Positions 16,507 to 26,131 of a stretch of 64,000 nt of DNA are shown piece by piece. The DNA comes from Roseococcus sp. SYP-B2431 (GTDB lineage Bacteria; Pseudomonadota; Alphaproteobacteria; Acetobacterales; Acetobacteraceae), in assembly GCF_004336745.1 (NCBI RefSeq), contig NZ_SJXD01000029.1, positions 174,584 through 238,583 on the forward strand, read 5' to 3'. The stretch's first letter is position 1; every line of letters starts with the position of its first letter. The notes under the pieces were generated by a model. It was not told the origin of the DNA, searched no databases, and worked only from the letters and a program-made list of their open reading frames with translations. Both the position numbers and the translations under genes were made by a program.

Positions 16507-17354
16507 TCCGCCGGGCCCTCATCGCGGCGGCGGTGCTGATGAGCGGCGCCTGCGCCAACGGGCAGGAGCTTTCCGCCGAGGGCGCCGGCGAACTTGCCGC
16601 GATCGCGGCGCCCCACACCGACCGCCTCCTCAGCACCCGGATCTGCCGCCCCGCGGCCGGCGGCCTCGCGCGGCTGGTCGTCATCAACCACGGCTCGCCG
16701 GTGGACGCGGCGGCGCGCGCCGTCATGCGCCCCACGCCCTGCGACAGCGAGGCGGTGCGCTGGTTCACCTCGCGCGGCTATGTCGTGGCGATTCCCCTGC
16801 GGCGCGGCTACGGCGCGACCGGCGGCCCCTGGGCCGAGGCGTTCGGCGGCTGCGCGCGCGGCCATTACGGCCCCGCCGGGCTGGAATCGGCGCGCGATAT
16901 CCTGGCGGTCACCCGCGCCATGCAGGCGCGGCCGGACGTGGCGCCCGGGCCGGCGCTGGTCGTCGGCCAGTCGGCGGGTGGCTGGGGCGCGCTGGCGCTC
17001 TCGAGCCTCAACCCGCCGGAGGTCGGTGCCATCGTGAGCTTCGCGGCCGGCCGGGGCGGCTGGCAGGGCGGCGTCGCAAACCAGGTCTGCCAAGAGGACC
17101 GGCTGGTGGCCGCGGCAGGCGATTACGGCCGGTCGGCCCGGGTGCCGACGCTCTGGGTCTATGCGGCCAATGACAGCTTCTTCGACCATGCCCTGGCCTC
17201 GCGCATGATCGAGGCCTATCGCGCGGGGGGCGGGAAGGCGGAGTTCTTCGCTGCCCCCGCCTTCGGGCGCGACGGGCACGGCTTCTTCTACGGGCCCGGC
17301 GGCAGCGCGGCCTGGGGGCCGCGGGTGGCGGCCTTCCTTACCCCTCGAGGCTGA
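16503..17354 (+). CDS. Secreted alpha/beta hydrolase
   Basis: A 283-residue alpha/beta hydrolase with an N-terminal export signal (MIRRALIAAAVLMSGACANG) that may be a lipoprotein signal. The nucleophile elbow is VVGQSAGGWGALAL, the acid is probably in YAANDSFFDHAL and the histidine in GRDGHGFFYG. The oxyanion-side block is LVVINHGSPVDAAARAV. This looks like a dienelactone-hydrolase or prolyl-oligopeptidase-like small esterase. The start is TTG, overlapping the smpB stop; a GTG ten codons later would remove much of the signal. The 3' end overlaps a converging Bug receptor gene by 17 bp. Confidence 0.78.
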   Translation: MIRRALIAAAVLMSGACANGQELSAEGAGELAAIAAPHTDRLLSTRICRPAAGGLARLVVINHGSPVDAAARAVMRPTPCDSEAVRWFTSRGYVVAIPLRRGYGATGGPWAEAFGGCARGHYGPAGLESARDILAVTRAMQARPDVAPGPALVVGQSAGGWGALALSSLNPPEVGAIVSFAAGRGGWQGGVANQVCQEDRLVAAAGDYGRSARVPTLWVYAANDSFFDHALASRMIEAYRAGGGKAEFFAAPAFGRDGHGFFYGPGGSAAWGPRVAAFLTPRG

Positions 17355-18306
17355 GGCGGCGGTCCCGGATGACGCGGCTCCATTTCGCGTTCTCCGCGGC
17401 CACATGCGCGCGGGCGCCGGCCTCGTCGGTGCCGCGCAGGAGGAAGCCCGCGGAAGCGGCACGGGCCACGACATCGGGCTGGGCGATGGCCGCGTTCGCC
17501 ACCTCCGTCAGCCGCGCCGCCACGGCGTCGGGCGTGCCGGCCGGAACCCACCACATCACCCAGCTATAGGCCTCGAAGCCCGGGACCACGCTCTCGCCGA
17601 TGGTCGGCAGGTCGGGGAAGGCGGGCACCCGCCCGGCGGTGCCGACGGCCAGTGCGGGGAGGGCGCGGTCCGCGATGAGCGCCTGGGCCGCGGGCATGTC
17701 GACGATCGTGAAGTCCACCCGGCCGGCGCGCAGCTCGGTCAGGCTGGGCGCGCTGCCGCGGAAGGGGACATGGGTGATCTCGGCGCCGGTCATGCTGCGA
17801 TACAGCTCGCCCGCCAGATGCGCGGGATTGCCCACGCCCCCGGAGGCGAAGGTGAAGCGGCCCGGATTGGCCTGGAGCTGGCTGTGCCATTCCCGCACGT
17901 TCCGGCCCGGGAAGTCGGGCCGGGTGACGAGCACGGTGGGCGTGATGGCCAGCATGGAGATCGGCCGGAAGTCGCGCACCGGGTCGTAGGGCGGCGGGTT
18001 CATCAGGAGCGGCCCGGTCAGCGAAGCGATGACGGCGACGAGGATCGTGTGCCCGTCCGCGGCCTCGCGCGCGACCATGTTGGAGCCGACGGTCGCGCCG
18101 GCTCCGGCGCGGTTCTCGACCAGAACGCTCTGCCCGAGCGCCGCCTGGGCGTGCGGCGCCATGAGCCGCGCCAGCAGGTCCGGGCTGCCGCCGGCCGGAA
18201 AGGGGACGATGAGCCGGACCGGCCGGGAGGGCGCCCAGCGCGGCTGGGCCAGAGCGGGGGCGGCGAGGGGTGTCGCCAGGGCGGCGAACACGCTGCGTCG
18301 AAGCAT
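17338..18306 (-). CDS. Bug/TctC-family periplasmic substrate-binding receptor
   Basis: A 322-residue receptor with a signal peptide ending ALAQPRW. It has VRLIVPFPAGGSPDLLARLM, VENRAGAGATVGSNMVAREA and ADGHTILVAVIASLTG. The hinge block is THVPFRGSAPSLTELRAGRV. The ATG at 18306 has AAGG in the normal position. It is divergent from the molybdopterin oxidoreductase gene (136 bp apart) and overlaps tail-to-tail with the alpha/beta hydrolase. Neither neighbour identifies its ligand. Confidence 0.92.
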   Translation of the reverse strand: MLRRSVFAALATPLAAPALAQPRWAPSRPVRLIVPFPAGGSPDLLARLMAPHAQAALGQSVLVENRAGAGATVGSNMVAREAADGHTILVAVIASLTGPLLMNPPPYDPVRDFRPISMLAITPTVLVTRPDFPGRNVREWHSQLQANPGRFTFASGGVGNPAHLAGELYRSMTGAEITHVPFRGSAPSLTELRAGRVDFTIVDMPAAQALIADRALPALAVGTAGRVPAFPDLPTIGESVVPGFEAYSWVMWWVPAGTPDAVAARLTEVANAAIAQPDVVARAASAGFLLRGTDEAGARAHVAAENAKWSRVIRDRRLSLEG

Positions 18307-18442
18307 CTTGGCTTCACCTTCTTCTTCGTGACGACAGTCCCGCCCCTGAAGATGAAGGTAATGCAATGGAGCCCGCCGAGCCAGGATCATCTTGCATCGC
18401 CGGGCGGAAAGGGCACCTATCCCCCCAGCGAAGGACAGGACC

Positions 18443-19117
18443 ATGAGTGAGCAGACCGACGGCGTGACCCTCTCCGGCTCCATCCGGGAGAAGCTGATCG
18501 CCAGCAAGGAGAAATGGGCCCGCGAGGGCCGCCTCCTCACCGGCGAGACCAGCACCCCCCAGGCCGACCGCCTGCCGCCCGGGCAGCGGCTGGTGCAGGA
18601 TTTCCCGGTGCTCGACCTCGGTGTGCAGCCGGAGGTGAAGCTCGACCGCTGGCGCCTGCGCATCGAGGGGCTGGTGGAGGAGCGCCAGGCGCTCGACTGG
18701 GAGGCCTTCAACGCCCTGCCGCAGCAGGAGTGGAGGAACGACATCCACTGCGTCACCGCCTGGTCGCGCTACGACAACATCTGGCACGGCGTCTCCTCGC
18801 GCGACCTGCTGATGCTGGCCCGCCCCAAGCCCGAGGCGCGCTTCGTCGTCTTCCACTCCTATGACGGCTATACGACCAACGTGCCGCTGGAGGTCTTCGC
18901 GGCCGAGGAGGTGCTGGTCGCGCATTCCTGGAACAACGCGCCGCTGGAGCGCGTGCATGGCGGCCCGGCCCGCATCGTCATCCCGCGCTACTACTTCTGG
19001 AAGAGCGCCAAATGGGTGACGCGGATCGAGCTGCGCGCCGACGACCAGCCCGGCTTCTGGGAGGTGCGCGGCTACCACAACAATGCCGACCCCTGGCTGG
19101 AGGAGCGCTATGGTTGA
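18443..19117 (+). CDS. Sulfite-oxidase-like molybdopterin oxidoreductase
   Basis: A 224-residue protein carrying the sulfite-oxidase molybdopterin fold without the dimerisation domain. The molybdenum ligand is Cys103 in DIHCVTAWSRYDN, followed by WHGVSSRDLL, FVVFHSYDGYTTNVPLE and GPARIVIPRYYFWKSAKWV. There is no signal peptide, so it is probably cytoplasmic, unlike periplasmic MsrP. The physiological substrate of this cytoplasmic group is not settled. It overlaps the glutathione peroxidase gene by eight bases, which suggests a shared role in handling oxidised or sulfur compounds (inference). Confidence 0.85.
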   Translation: MSEQTDGVTLSGSIREKLIASKEKWAREGRLLTGETSTPQADRLPPGQRLVQDFPVLDLGVQPEVKLDRWRLRIEGLVEERQALDWEAFNALPQQEWRNDIHCVTAWSRYDNIWHGVSSRDLLMLARPKPEARFVVFHSYDGYTTNVPLEVFAAEEVLVAHSWNNAPLERVHGGPARIVIPRYYFWKSAKWVTRIELRADDQPGFWEVRGYHNNADPWLEERYG

Positions 19118-19646
19118 GCGTCGTGCGCTACTGGCGGGGCTGGCGATGACCGGCCCCGCGATGGCGGGAGGTCCCGATGCCTTCGGCTTCAGCTTCGATG
19201 CCATCGAGGGCGGCCCGCTGCCGCTCGCGCAGTTCCGTGGCCGCGTGCTGATGATCGTCAACACCGCGAGCTTCTGCGGCTACACCCCGCAATACGCGGC
19301 GCTGCAGCGCCTGCACGACCGCTACGAGGCGCGCGGGCTGACCGTGATCGGCGTGCCCTCCAACGACTTCGACCAGGAGAGCACGGACGCCGGGAAGATC
19401 CGCGAGTTCTGCGACGGCATGTTCGGCATCGCCTTCCCGATCACGGCGCTGAACCATGTGAGGGGCGCCGGGGCGCATCCCTTCTTCGCCTGGGCGGCGC
19501 GCCAGGCGGGCCCGGTGGGCTGGAACTTCCACAAATATCTGGTGCGCCGCAACGGAACGCGCGTTGAGGGCTTCTCCAGCCGGACCGACCCGGAATCGCC
19601 CCAGGTGATCCAGGCGGTCGAGGCGGCACTCGACGCCGGCGCCTGA
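19110..19646 (+). CDS. Glutathione peroxidase family protein, exported
   Basis: A 178-residue peroxidase that reduces hydroperoxides with thiols. The active-site Cys56 is in VNTASFCGYTPQYAAL (Sec position of animal enzymes), with PSNDFDQESTDAGKIREF and the tryptophan block GWNFHKYLV. The first 20 residues ([20 protein letters not shown]) look like a signal peptide, so it probably works in the periplasm. The ATG overlaps the preceding gene by eight bases and has AGGAG just upstream. Confidence 0.88.
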   Translation: MVERRALLAGLAMTGPAMAGGPDAFGFSFDAIEGGPLPLAQFRGRVLMIVNTASFCGYTPQYAALQRLHDRYEARGLTVIGVPSNDFDQESTDAGKIREFCDGMFGIAFPITALNHVRGAGAHPFFAWAARQAGPVGWNFHKYLVRRNGTRVEGFSSRTDPESPQVIQAVEAALDAGA

Positions 19647-19880
19647 ATCGGGGCGACCATTGAGCCTGGACGTTCTCGACCTGCCCGCAGGATGGCCGGG
19701 TCTCGCGCATGGCCTTCGCGCGGGGGAGCAGCGCCTCGGCCTGCGCGCCGCTGGTGGCGGCCTGCACCGCCATGGTGGGACGCCACAACATCGCTCCGGA
19801 GACGCCGTCGCCCCCGCCCGTCGATCGACCGGGCCGGCAGCACGTTTTCTGCGAGGCGATATGTCCTATCCGGGCCCGCG

Positions 19881-20372
19881 ATGATCCTGATCGGCATCGG
19901 CGCGAACCTTCCCGGCCCGGACGGTTCCGCCCCCCGCGAGACCTGCCGCGCCGCGGCGGCCGCGCTGGACGCGCTGCCCGGCCTGCGGCTCCAGGCGCTC
20001 TCCCGCTGGTGGGAGAGCGCGCCCGTCCCGCCGATGCCGGGCGCGCCCTGGTTCGTGAACGGCGTGGCCCGGCTGGCGGGCGCGGCGGACCCGGCCGCCC
20101 TCCTGGCCGCGCTGCATGCGATCGAGGCGGCGCACCACCGCGCGCGGCCCTATCTCAATGCGCCCCGCACGCTGGACCTGGACCTGCTGGACTGCCATGG
20201 CCTCGTCCGCGACGGGCCGTCGCCGATCCTGCCCCATCCCCGGATGGCGGGGCGGGCCTTCGTCCTCCTCCCTCTGGCCGAGGTGGCCCCGGGCTGGCAT
20301 CATCCGGCCACCGGCGAGGGAATCGCGGCGCTGACCGCCGCCCTTCCGCCCCAGGACCTCCGCCCGCTCTGA
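19881..20372 (+). CDS. folK: 2-amino-4-hydroxy-6-hydroxymethyldihydropteridine pyrophosphokinase
   Basis: A 163-residue HPPK, which transfers pyrophosphate from ATP to the pterin in folate synthesis. Motifs are [31 protein letters not shown], and the diagnostic [12 protein letters not shown] with [19 protein letters not shown]. The upstream 234 bp (from 19647) holds no gene I can support. folB and folP are absent here. It is followed 91 bp later by rpoZ, the usual alphaproteobacterial order. Confidence 0.93.
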   Translation: MILIGIGANLPGPDGSAPRETCRAAAAALDALPGLRLQALSRWWESAPVPPMPGAPWFVNGVARLAGAADPAALLAALHAIEAAHHRARPYLNAPRTLDLDLLDCHGLVRDGPSPILPHPRMAGRAFVLLPLAEVAPGWHHPATGEGIAALTAALPPQDLRPL

Positions 20373-20463
20373 GCGGCTTGCGGAGTCGTGCCACAACGCT
20401 TATCTGAACGGTTCGCCGCGGTGCAGCAGGTCTGCGCCCGCCCCCCTATGCCCGAGGTATCTC

Positions 20464-20859
20464 ATGGCGCGCGTCACCGTCGAAGACTGCATTCTCCAGG
20501 TCCCGAACCGTTTCGAGCTGGTCCTGCTCGCCGCCCAGCGCGCCCGCAACATCAGCCGCGGCGAGACGCTGACGATCGACCGCGACAACGACAAGAACCC
20601 CGTCGTGGCCCTGCGCGAGATCGCCGACCAGACCGTCGAGCTGCCCGCCCTCGAGCAGGACCTCATCAAGTCGCTGAGCCGCGCGCCGGAGCCGGAGCCC
20701 GTCGAGGACGAGGTGATGGACCTCATCGACACGAACGAGAACATCTTCGGCGTCATGGACGTGAACGAGGAACTGCCGGCCGAGATGGGCGGCGAGGAAT
20801 TCTCGCCCGACGATCTCGAGGCGCAGCTCGCCGCCGAACTCGGCGGCCAGCCGGACTGA
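20464..20859 (+). CDS. rpoZ: RNA polymerase omega subunit
   Basis: A 131-residue omega subunit with the conserved start [20 protein letters not shown], then [17 protein letters not shown] and [14 protein letters not shown]. The C-terminal half is an acidic extension (from about residue 75) typical of alphaproteobacterial omega proteins. It lies 10 bp upstream of rsh, as in most proteobacteria. Confidence 0.95.
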   Translation: MARVTVEDCILQVPNRFELVLLAAQRARNISRGETLTIDRDNDKNPVVALREIADQTVELPALEQDLIKSLSRAPEPEPVEDEVMDLIDTNENIFGVMDVNEELPAEMGGEEFSPDDLEAQLAAELGGQPD

Positions 20860-20869
20860 GGGCCGCCAT

Positions 20870-23143
20870 TTGATCCCGCGCGCCACCCCGGGCGACCCGG
20901 CGGTTGCGCGCGCGCCTGAAGGGCTGGCGAATGGGGGGCTGGCCACCGGCGCCGCCGCCCCCGGCCTGGACGTGGTCCTGGAATTCTGTTCCCGGATCAC
21001 CGCCGCCGACCCCCGTCTCGACGCCGACCTGATCCTGCGTGCCGGGCGCTTCGCCGCCGAGGCGCATGCGCAGCAGAAGCGCCAGAACGGCGAGCCCTAT
21101 ATCATCCATCCCGTCGCCGTAGCCGAGATCCTGGCCGGCTACCGGCTGGACACAGCCACCATCGCGACGGCCCTGCTGCACGACGTCGTCGAGGACACCG
21201 AATACAAGCTCCCCGAGATCGAGCGCCGCTTCGGCCCCGAGATCGCGCGCCTCGTGGACGGCGTCACCAAGCTCTCCCGCATCGAGGTGCAGAGCGAGCG
21301 CACCAAGCAGGCCGAGAACCTCCGCAAGCTGCTGCTGGCGCTGAGCGAGGACCTGCGCGTCCTGCTCGTGAAGCTCGCCGACCGGCTGCACAACATGCGC
21401 ACGCTGAACTTCGTGACGAAGCCGGAGAGCCGGCACCGCACGGCGCGCGAGACGCTGGACATCTACGCCCCGCTGGCCGAGCGCATCGGCATCGAGGGGA
21501 TGAAGATCGAGCTGGAGACGCTCGGCTTCCGCGAGCTGCACCCCGATGCCTGGGCGACCATCGCCCAGCGACTCACCTACCTGCGCGGCCGCTCGGCCGA
21601 CATCATCCCCGACATCGAGCAGGAGCTGCGCGAGGCGCTGGAGATGAACGGCGTGCCGGTGGAGGAGGTGCTCGGCCGCGAGAAGTCGCCCTACTCCATC
21701 TGGCGCAAGATGCAGGCCAAGAACGTCGCCTTCGAGGGCCTTTCGGACGTGATGGCTTTCCGCATCATCGTGCCGGAGCGGGCGCAGTGCTACCTGGCGC
21801 TCGGCGCCATCCACGATGCCTTCAAGGTGATCGCCGGCCGCTTCAAGGACTATATCTCCACGCCCAAGACCAACGGCTACCAGTCGCTCCACACGGGCGT
21901 GCTGCTGCCGGGCCGGCGCGACGAGGCGAAGATCGAGGTGCAGATCCGCACGCGCGAGATGCACCACATCGCGGAGTTCGGCCTGGCCGCGCACTGGATC
22001 TACAAACAGGGCGGCGAGGCCGCGCCCGCGCGCAGCTTCCCCTGGGTGCGCGCCCTCATCGACATCCTGGAGAACGAGCCCGAGGCCAATGAGGCGATGG
22101 AGAGCACGAAGCTCGAGCTCCATCGCGAGCTCGTCTTCTGCTTCAGCCCCAAGGGCGACCTGATCGAGCTGCCGCGCGACGCCACGCCGGTGGATTTCGC
22201 CTATCACGTCCACAGCCAGGTCGGCGACGCCTGCGTGGGCGCCAAGGTGAACGGGCGCATCGTGCGGCTGCACGACAAGCTCGAGAACGGCGACCAGGTC
22301 GAGATCATCACGGCCAAGGGCGGGCAGCCCAATCCGGCCTGGCTGAAATTCGTGAAGTCGGGCAAGGCGCAGGCGCGCATCCGCCGCTTCGCCCAGGCCG
22401 AGGAGAAGCAGAAGCAGCGCGACGAGGGCCGCACCGCCATCGTGAAGATGTTTCGGCAGAACGGGCTGGAATTCACCGAGAAGCTGCTGGAGCCCGCGGT
22501 GAAGGCGCTGCGCCAGTCGGGCGTGGAGGAGCTGTATCACGCGGTCGCCTCCGGCAGCATCTCGGCGCGCGACGTGGTGCATGCCGCCTTCCCGGAGCTG
22601 CGCGCGCCGCAGCGCGCGGCGGAGCCGATGGCGCTGGTGGCCGGCCGTGCCCGGCTCGGCCGCGGCTCCGGGCTGAAGCAGGCTTCCGTGCCCGCCGCGC
22701 CGATCACGGGCGTGGTGGCGGGAATGCAGCTCCATTTCGCGCAGTGCTGCCATCCAATCCCGGGCGACCAGATCGTCGGCATCGTCACCACCGGCAAGGG
22801 CGTCACCATCCACACCCAGGACTGCCACATGCTGGAGAACTTCTCCGCCACGCCCGAGCGCTTCCTCGATGTGGACTGGGAGCAGGGGGCGCTCGGCCCG
22901 GCCACGCATGTGGTGCGCCTCGCCGTCGCGGCGGTGAACGGCCAGGGGCTGCTCTCCGGCGTCGCCAATGCCATCAGCAAGCAGAAGGCGGTGTTGACCA
23001 ACCTGCGCCTCGGCCGGCGCGAGGACGACGAGTGCGACCTGAACATCGACGTGGAGGTGCGCGACACCCGGCATCTGGCCGAGCTCATGGGCACGCTGCG
23101 CGCCTGCGAGGGCGTGATCCGCGTGGACCGGGCGCGGAGCTGA
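20870..23143 (+). CDS. rsh: Bifunctional (p)ppGpp synthetase/hydrolase
   Basis: A 757-residue long RSH enzyme that makes and degrades the alarmone (p)ppGpp. The hydrolase domain is intact, with ALLHDVVEDT (HD at residues 104-105) and KLADRLHNMRTL. The synthetase domain has GREKSPYSIWRKMQ, VMAFRIIVPE and PKTNGYQSLHTGV. TGS (DLIELPRDATPVDFAYHV), a zinc-finger-like region (FAQCCHPIPGDQIVG) and a C-terminal ACT domain follow. Because both catalytic sites look complete, this is probably the sole RSH, as is normal in alphaproteobacteria. The apparent start is TTG, and later GTG codons are possible. Confidence 0.94.
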   Translation: MIPRATPGDPAVARAPEGLANGGLATGAAAPGLDVVLEFCSRITAADPRLDADLILRAGRFAAEAHAQQKRQNGEPYIIHPVAVAEILAGYRLDTATIATALLHDVVEDTEYKLPEIERRFGPEIARLVDGVTKLSRIEVQSERTKQAENLRKLLLALSEDLRVLLVKLADRLHNMRTLNFVTKPESRHRTARETLDIYAPLAERIGIEGMKIELETLGFRELHPDAWATIAQRLTYLRGRSADIIPDIEQELREALEMNGVPVEEVLGREKSPYSIWRKMQAKNVAFEGLSDVMAFRIIVPERAQCYLALGAIHDAFKVIAGRFKDYISTPKTNGYQSLHTGVLLPGRRDEAKIEVQIRTREMHHIAEFGLAAHWIYKQGGEAAPARSFPWVRALIDILENEPEANEAMESTKLELHRELVFCFSPKGDLIELPRDATPVDFAYHVHSQVGDACVGAKVNGRIVRLHDKLENGDQVEIITAKGGQPNPAWLKFVKSGKAQARIRRFAQAEEKQKQRDEGRTAIVKMFRQNGLEFTEKLLEPAVKALRQSGVEELYHAVASGSISARDVVHAAFPELRAPQRAAEPMALVAGRARLGRGSGLKQASVPAAPITGVVAGMQLHFAQCCHPIPGDQIVGIVTTGKGVTIHTQDCHMLENFSATPERFLDVDWEQGALGPATHVVRLAVAAVNGQGLLSGVANAISKQKAVLTNLRLGRREDDECDLNIDVEVRDTRHLAELMGTLRACEGVIRVDRARS

Positions 23144-23299
23144 GATGCCCGTAATGCGAAGAGTGGCCGCGCCGCTCCCGGAAAGCGGCCGCGACTGCGA
23201 CCGGCGCCGCCCACTCCACCTTCCGGCCGGGCGCTCCAGTGGCGCGGCGAAGCCAAGCGCGCGGAGCGCGCGCCCGGCGTCTGAGGGCTTGGAAAACTC

Positions 23300-23719
23300 A
23301 TGATTCTCGGCATCGGCAACGACGTCTGCGACATCCGCCGCATCGAGGCGGTGATGGCGCGCCACGGCCAGCGCTTCCTCGCGCGCGTCTTCACCCCCGT
23401 CGAGCGGGCGAAGGCCGAGCGCCGGGCCGAAAAAATCCGGTCCGGGACCTATGCCAAGCGCTTCGCCGCCAAGGAGGCCGCCAGCAAGGCGCTGGCCACC
23501 GGCTTCCGGGCCGGCGTCTTCATGCAGGATCTCGGCGTGGTGAACCTGCCCTCCGGCCAGCCCACCCTGAAGCTGACCGGCGGCGCCGCGGCGCGCCTCG
23601 CCGCCATGACGCCCCCCGGCCATCGGGCCGAGATCGCGCTGACCATGACGGACGAGTATCCTTACGCGAGCGCCATCGTGATCATCTCGGCCGTGCCGCT
23701 TTCCTTGCCTCTTCCTTGA
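23300..23719 (+). CDS. acpS: Holo-[acyl-carrier-protein] synthase
   Basis: A 139-residue AcpS, which attaches 4'-phosphopantetheine from CoA to acyl carrier protein. It starts [19 protein letters not shown] with the magnesium-binding aspartate, and has [18 protein letters not shown]. pdxJ often precedes acpS in related genomes but is absent; the 156 bp between rsh and acpS hold no recognisable gene. Confidence 0.94.
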   Translation: MILGIGNDVCDIRRIEAVMARHGQRFLARVFTPVERAKAERRAEKIRSGTYAKRFAAKEAASKALATGFRAGVFMQDLGVVNLPSGQPTLKLTGGAAARLAAMTPPGHRAEIALTMTDEYPYASAIVIISAVPLSLPLP

Positions 23720-23774
23720 CACCCGAGGGCGCCTGGGTTCAATCCCGGGCCTCAAACGCGCGGTCCCCTGTCCC

Positions 23775-24533
23775 ATGGCGAAATCCACCACCTTGGCGGT
23801 TAAGAAGAAGTCGGGCGGCTGGCTCGAGAGCGTGAAGACGGTCGTCTACGCCGCCCTCATTGCCATCGGCATCCGCACCGTCGCCTTCGAGCCGTTCAAC
23901 ATCCCCTCGGGCTCCATGATCCCGACCTTGCTGGTGGGCGACTATCTCTTCGTCTCCAAGTACTCCTACGGCTATTCGCGCCATTCCATGCCCTTCAGCC
24001 CGAACCTCTTCGAGGGGCGGATCTTCGGCGCCATGCCGCAGCGCGGCGACGTCGCGGTCTTCAAGCTGCCGCGCGACACGAGCCAGGACTACATCAAGCG
24101 CATCGTCGGCCTGCCGGGCGACATCATCCAGGTCCGTCGCGGCGTCCTGCACATCAACGGCCAGCCGGTGCGGCTGGAGCCGCTGGGGCCCTATGTCGCC
24201 GAGGGCGACGGGCCGCGCATGACGGTCCAGCAGTATCGCGAATTCCTGCCGAGCGGCCGCTCGCACCTTATCATCGAGCAGTCGAACGACGGTCCGCTCG
24301 ACAACACGCCGGAATTCCGCGTGCCGGACGGGCATGTCTTCGCCATGGGCGACAACCGCGACAACAGCCTCGACAGCCGCGTGCCGAGCGCGGTGGGCTT
24401 CGTGCCGGTCGAGAATCTGGTGGGCCGGGCCGAGTTCATCTTCTTCTCGGTGGATGGCAGCGCGCGCTGGTGGGAGGTCTGGGGCTGGCCCTTCGCCATC
24501 CGCTACTCGCGCCTCTTCTCCGCGGTGCGATGA
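23775..24533 (+). CDS. lepB: Signal peptidase I
   Basis: A 252-residue inner-membrane protease that removes signal peptides. One N-terminal membrane helix (VVYAALIAIGIRTVAF) precedes the catalytic Ser47 in NIPSGSMIPTLLVGDY and the general-base Lys108 in DYIKRIVGLPGD. GHVFAMGDNRDNSLDSR is the conserved box E. It overlaps rnc by four bases. Confidence 0.96.
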   Translation: MAKSTTLAVKKKSGGWLESVKTVVYAALIAIGIRTVAFEPFNIPSGSMIPTLLVGDYLFVSKYSYGYSRHSMPFSPNLFEGRIFGAMPQRGDVAVFKLPRDTSQDYIKRIVGLPGDIIQVRRGVLHINGQPVRLEPLGPYVAEGDGPRMTVQQYREFLPSGRSHLIIEQSNDGPLDNTPEFRVPDGHVFAMGDNRDNSLDSRVPSAVGFVPVENLVGRAEFIFFSVDGSARWWEVWGWPFAIRYSRLFSAVR

Positions 24534-25201
24534 CCGATCCCCTTCAGGAGCGCCTCGGCCACCGCTTCCGCAACACGGCGCTGCTCGAACAGGCGCTGAC
24601 CCACCGCTCGGCGGCCGATCCGCGCCGACGCATGCTGGATTCCAACGAGCGGCTGGAGTTCCTGGGCGACCGGGTGCTCGGGCTTTGCATCGCCGAATGG
24701 CTGGCCGAGCGCTTCCCGCAGGAGCGCGAGGGCGACCTCGGCAAGCGGCTGGCGACCCTCTGCTCGCAGGACGTCATCGCGCCGATCGCCGAGAGGATGG
24801 GCCTGGCCGAGGCGCTGCGCGTGCCGCCCTCCGAGGGCCGCACGGGGCTCCGCGCCCGGGCGACGGTGCTGGCAGACGCGCTGGAGGCGGTGCTCGGCGC
24901 CATTTACCTGGATGCCGGGCTCGAGGTGGCGCAGAAGGTGGTGCGGCGCGAATGGGCGGCGGCGATCGAGGTGGACGCCAAGCCGCCGGTCAGCGCCAAG
25001 AATCGATTGCAGGAGTGGACCTTGGGGCGCGGCCTCGGACTTCCCGATTATCAGCATGTCTCCGTGAACGGGCCTTCGCATGCGCCGGTCTTCGTCGTGA
25101 CGGTGCTCGCCGCCGGCCGCTCGGCCGAGGGCATGGGCGAAAGCAAGCGCGCGGCGGAACAGGCCGCGGCCGAATCCTGGCTCGGGGGGATCCAGTCATG
25201 A
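24530..25201 (+). CDS. rnc: Ribonuclease III
   Basis: A 223-residue double-strand-specific RNase that processes rRNA. The catalytic signature NERLEFLGDRVLGL and the second metal site LADALEAVLGAIYLDAG are present. The C-terminal double-stranded RNA-binding domain runs from about residue 150 (AKNRLQEWTLGRGLGLPDY to ESKRAAEQAAAESW). The ATG overlaps the lepB stop, and the stop overlaps the era start by four bases. Confidence 0.96.
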   Translation: MTDPLQERLGHRFRNTALLEQALTHRSAADPRRRMLDSNERLEFLGDRVLGLCIAEWLAERFPQEREGDLGKRLATLCSQDVIAPIAERMGLAEALRVPPSEGRTGLRARATVLADALEAVLGAIYLDAGLEVAQKVVRREWAAAIEVDAKPPVSAKNRLQEWTLGRGLGLPDYQHVSVNGPSHAPVFVVTVLAAGRSAEGMGESKRAAEQAAAESWLGGIQS

Positions 25202-26130
25202 GCGACGCGCCCAGGGCGACACCCTCCGTCCCGATGGAGCAGCAGCGCTGCGGCTTCGTCGCCATCCTCGGCGCGCCGAATGCGGGGAAATCCACGCTGG
25301 TGAACGCCATGGCGGGCACCAAGGTCACCATCGTCTCGCCCAAGCCGCAGACCACGCGCTTCCGCGTGCGCGCCGTGCTGATCGAGGGCGAGGCGCAGAT
25401 CGTGCTGGTGGACACGCCCGGCATCTTCTCTCCCCGCCGCCGGCTGGACCGCGCCATGGTCTCGGCCGCCTGGGGCGGGGCCAAGGACGCCGATTTCTCG
25501 CTGCTGGTCGTGGACGTGAAGAGCGGCCTCACCGAGGCGGTGCGGACCATCATCGAGCGGCTGGCGGAGCAGAAGCGCACGGTCTGGCTGGCGCTGAACA
25601 AGGTGGACCTGCTGCCGCGCGAGATCCTGCTGCCGCTCGCCGCCAAGCTTCACGAGATGCTGCCCTTCGCCGAAACCTTCATGATCTCCGCCGAGAAGAA
25701 CAAGGGCCTCGACAAGCTGCGCGAGAAGCTGGCCGAGGCCATGCAGCCCGGCCCCTGGATGTTCCCCGAGGACGAGCTCTCCGACCTGCCCAACCGCATG
25801 CTGGCCGCCGAGGTCGTGCGCGAGCAGATCCTGCGCCAGACGCATGAGGAGGTGCCGCACTACGCCTCGGTGGAGACCGAGAGCTGGACGGAGCGGCCGG
25901 ACGGCAGCGCCCGGGTGGACTGCACCATCTACATCGCCCGCGCCTCGCAGAAGGCCATTCTGATCGGCGACGGCGGAACCCGCATCAAGGAGATCGGCCG
26001 CAAGGCCCGGCTGGAGCTGACCGCGCTGCTGGAGCGGCCCATCCACCTCTTCCTCAACGTGAAGGAGCGGCCGGGCTGGGATGAGGAGCGCGGCCGGATC
26101 CGGGCGCTCGGCCTGGAGGATGAGGGCTAG
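25198..26130 (+). CDS. era: GTPase Era
   Basis: A 310-residue GTPase for 16S rRNA maturation and 30S assembly. G1 is GAPNAGKSTLVNAM, the DTPG loop is VLVDTPGIFSPRRR and NKVD is present. The C-terminal KH domain contains ILIGDGGTRIKEIGRKARLE. It overlaps rnc by four bases. One base separates its stop from the next small gene. Confidence 0.96.
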   Translation: MSDAPRATPSVPMEQQRCGFVAILGAPNAGKSTLVNAMAGTKVTIVSPKPQTTRFRVRAVLIEGEAQIVLVDTPGIFSPRRRLDRAMVSAAWGGAKDADFSLLVVDVKSGLTEAVRTIIERLAEQKRTVWLALNKVDLLPREILLPLAAKLHEMLPFAETFMISAEKNKGLDKLREKLAEAMQPGPWMFPEDELSDLPNRMLAAEVVREQILRQTHEEVPHYASVETESWTERPDGSARVDCTIYIARASQKAILIGDGGTRIKEIGRKARLELTALLERPIHLFLNVKERPGWDEERGRIRALGLEDEG

Positions 26131-26131
26131 C

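Noticed and set aside
19441..19791. Minus-strand frame MLWRPTMAVQAATSGAQAEA between glutathione peroxidase and folK
   Set aside because: The first 45 residues look protein-like, but it then runs antisense into the peroxidase gene and I cannot place it in a family.
20753..23791. Minus-strand open frame of 1012 codons opposite rsh
   Set aside because: Antisense shadow of a high-GC gene: Arg/Ala/His-rich with no domain and no ribosome site.
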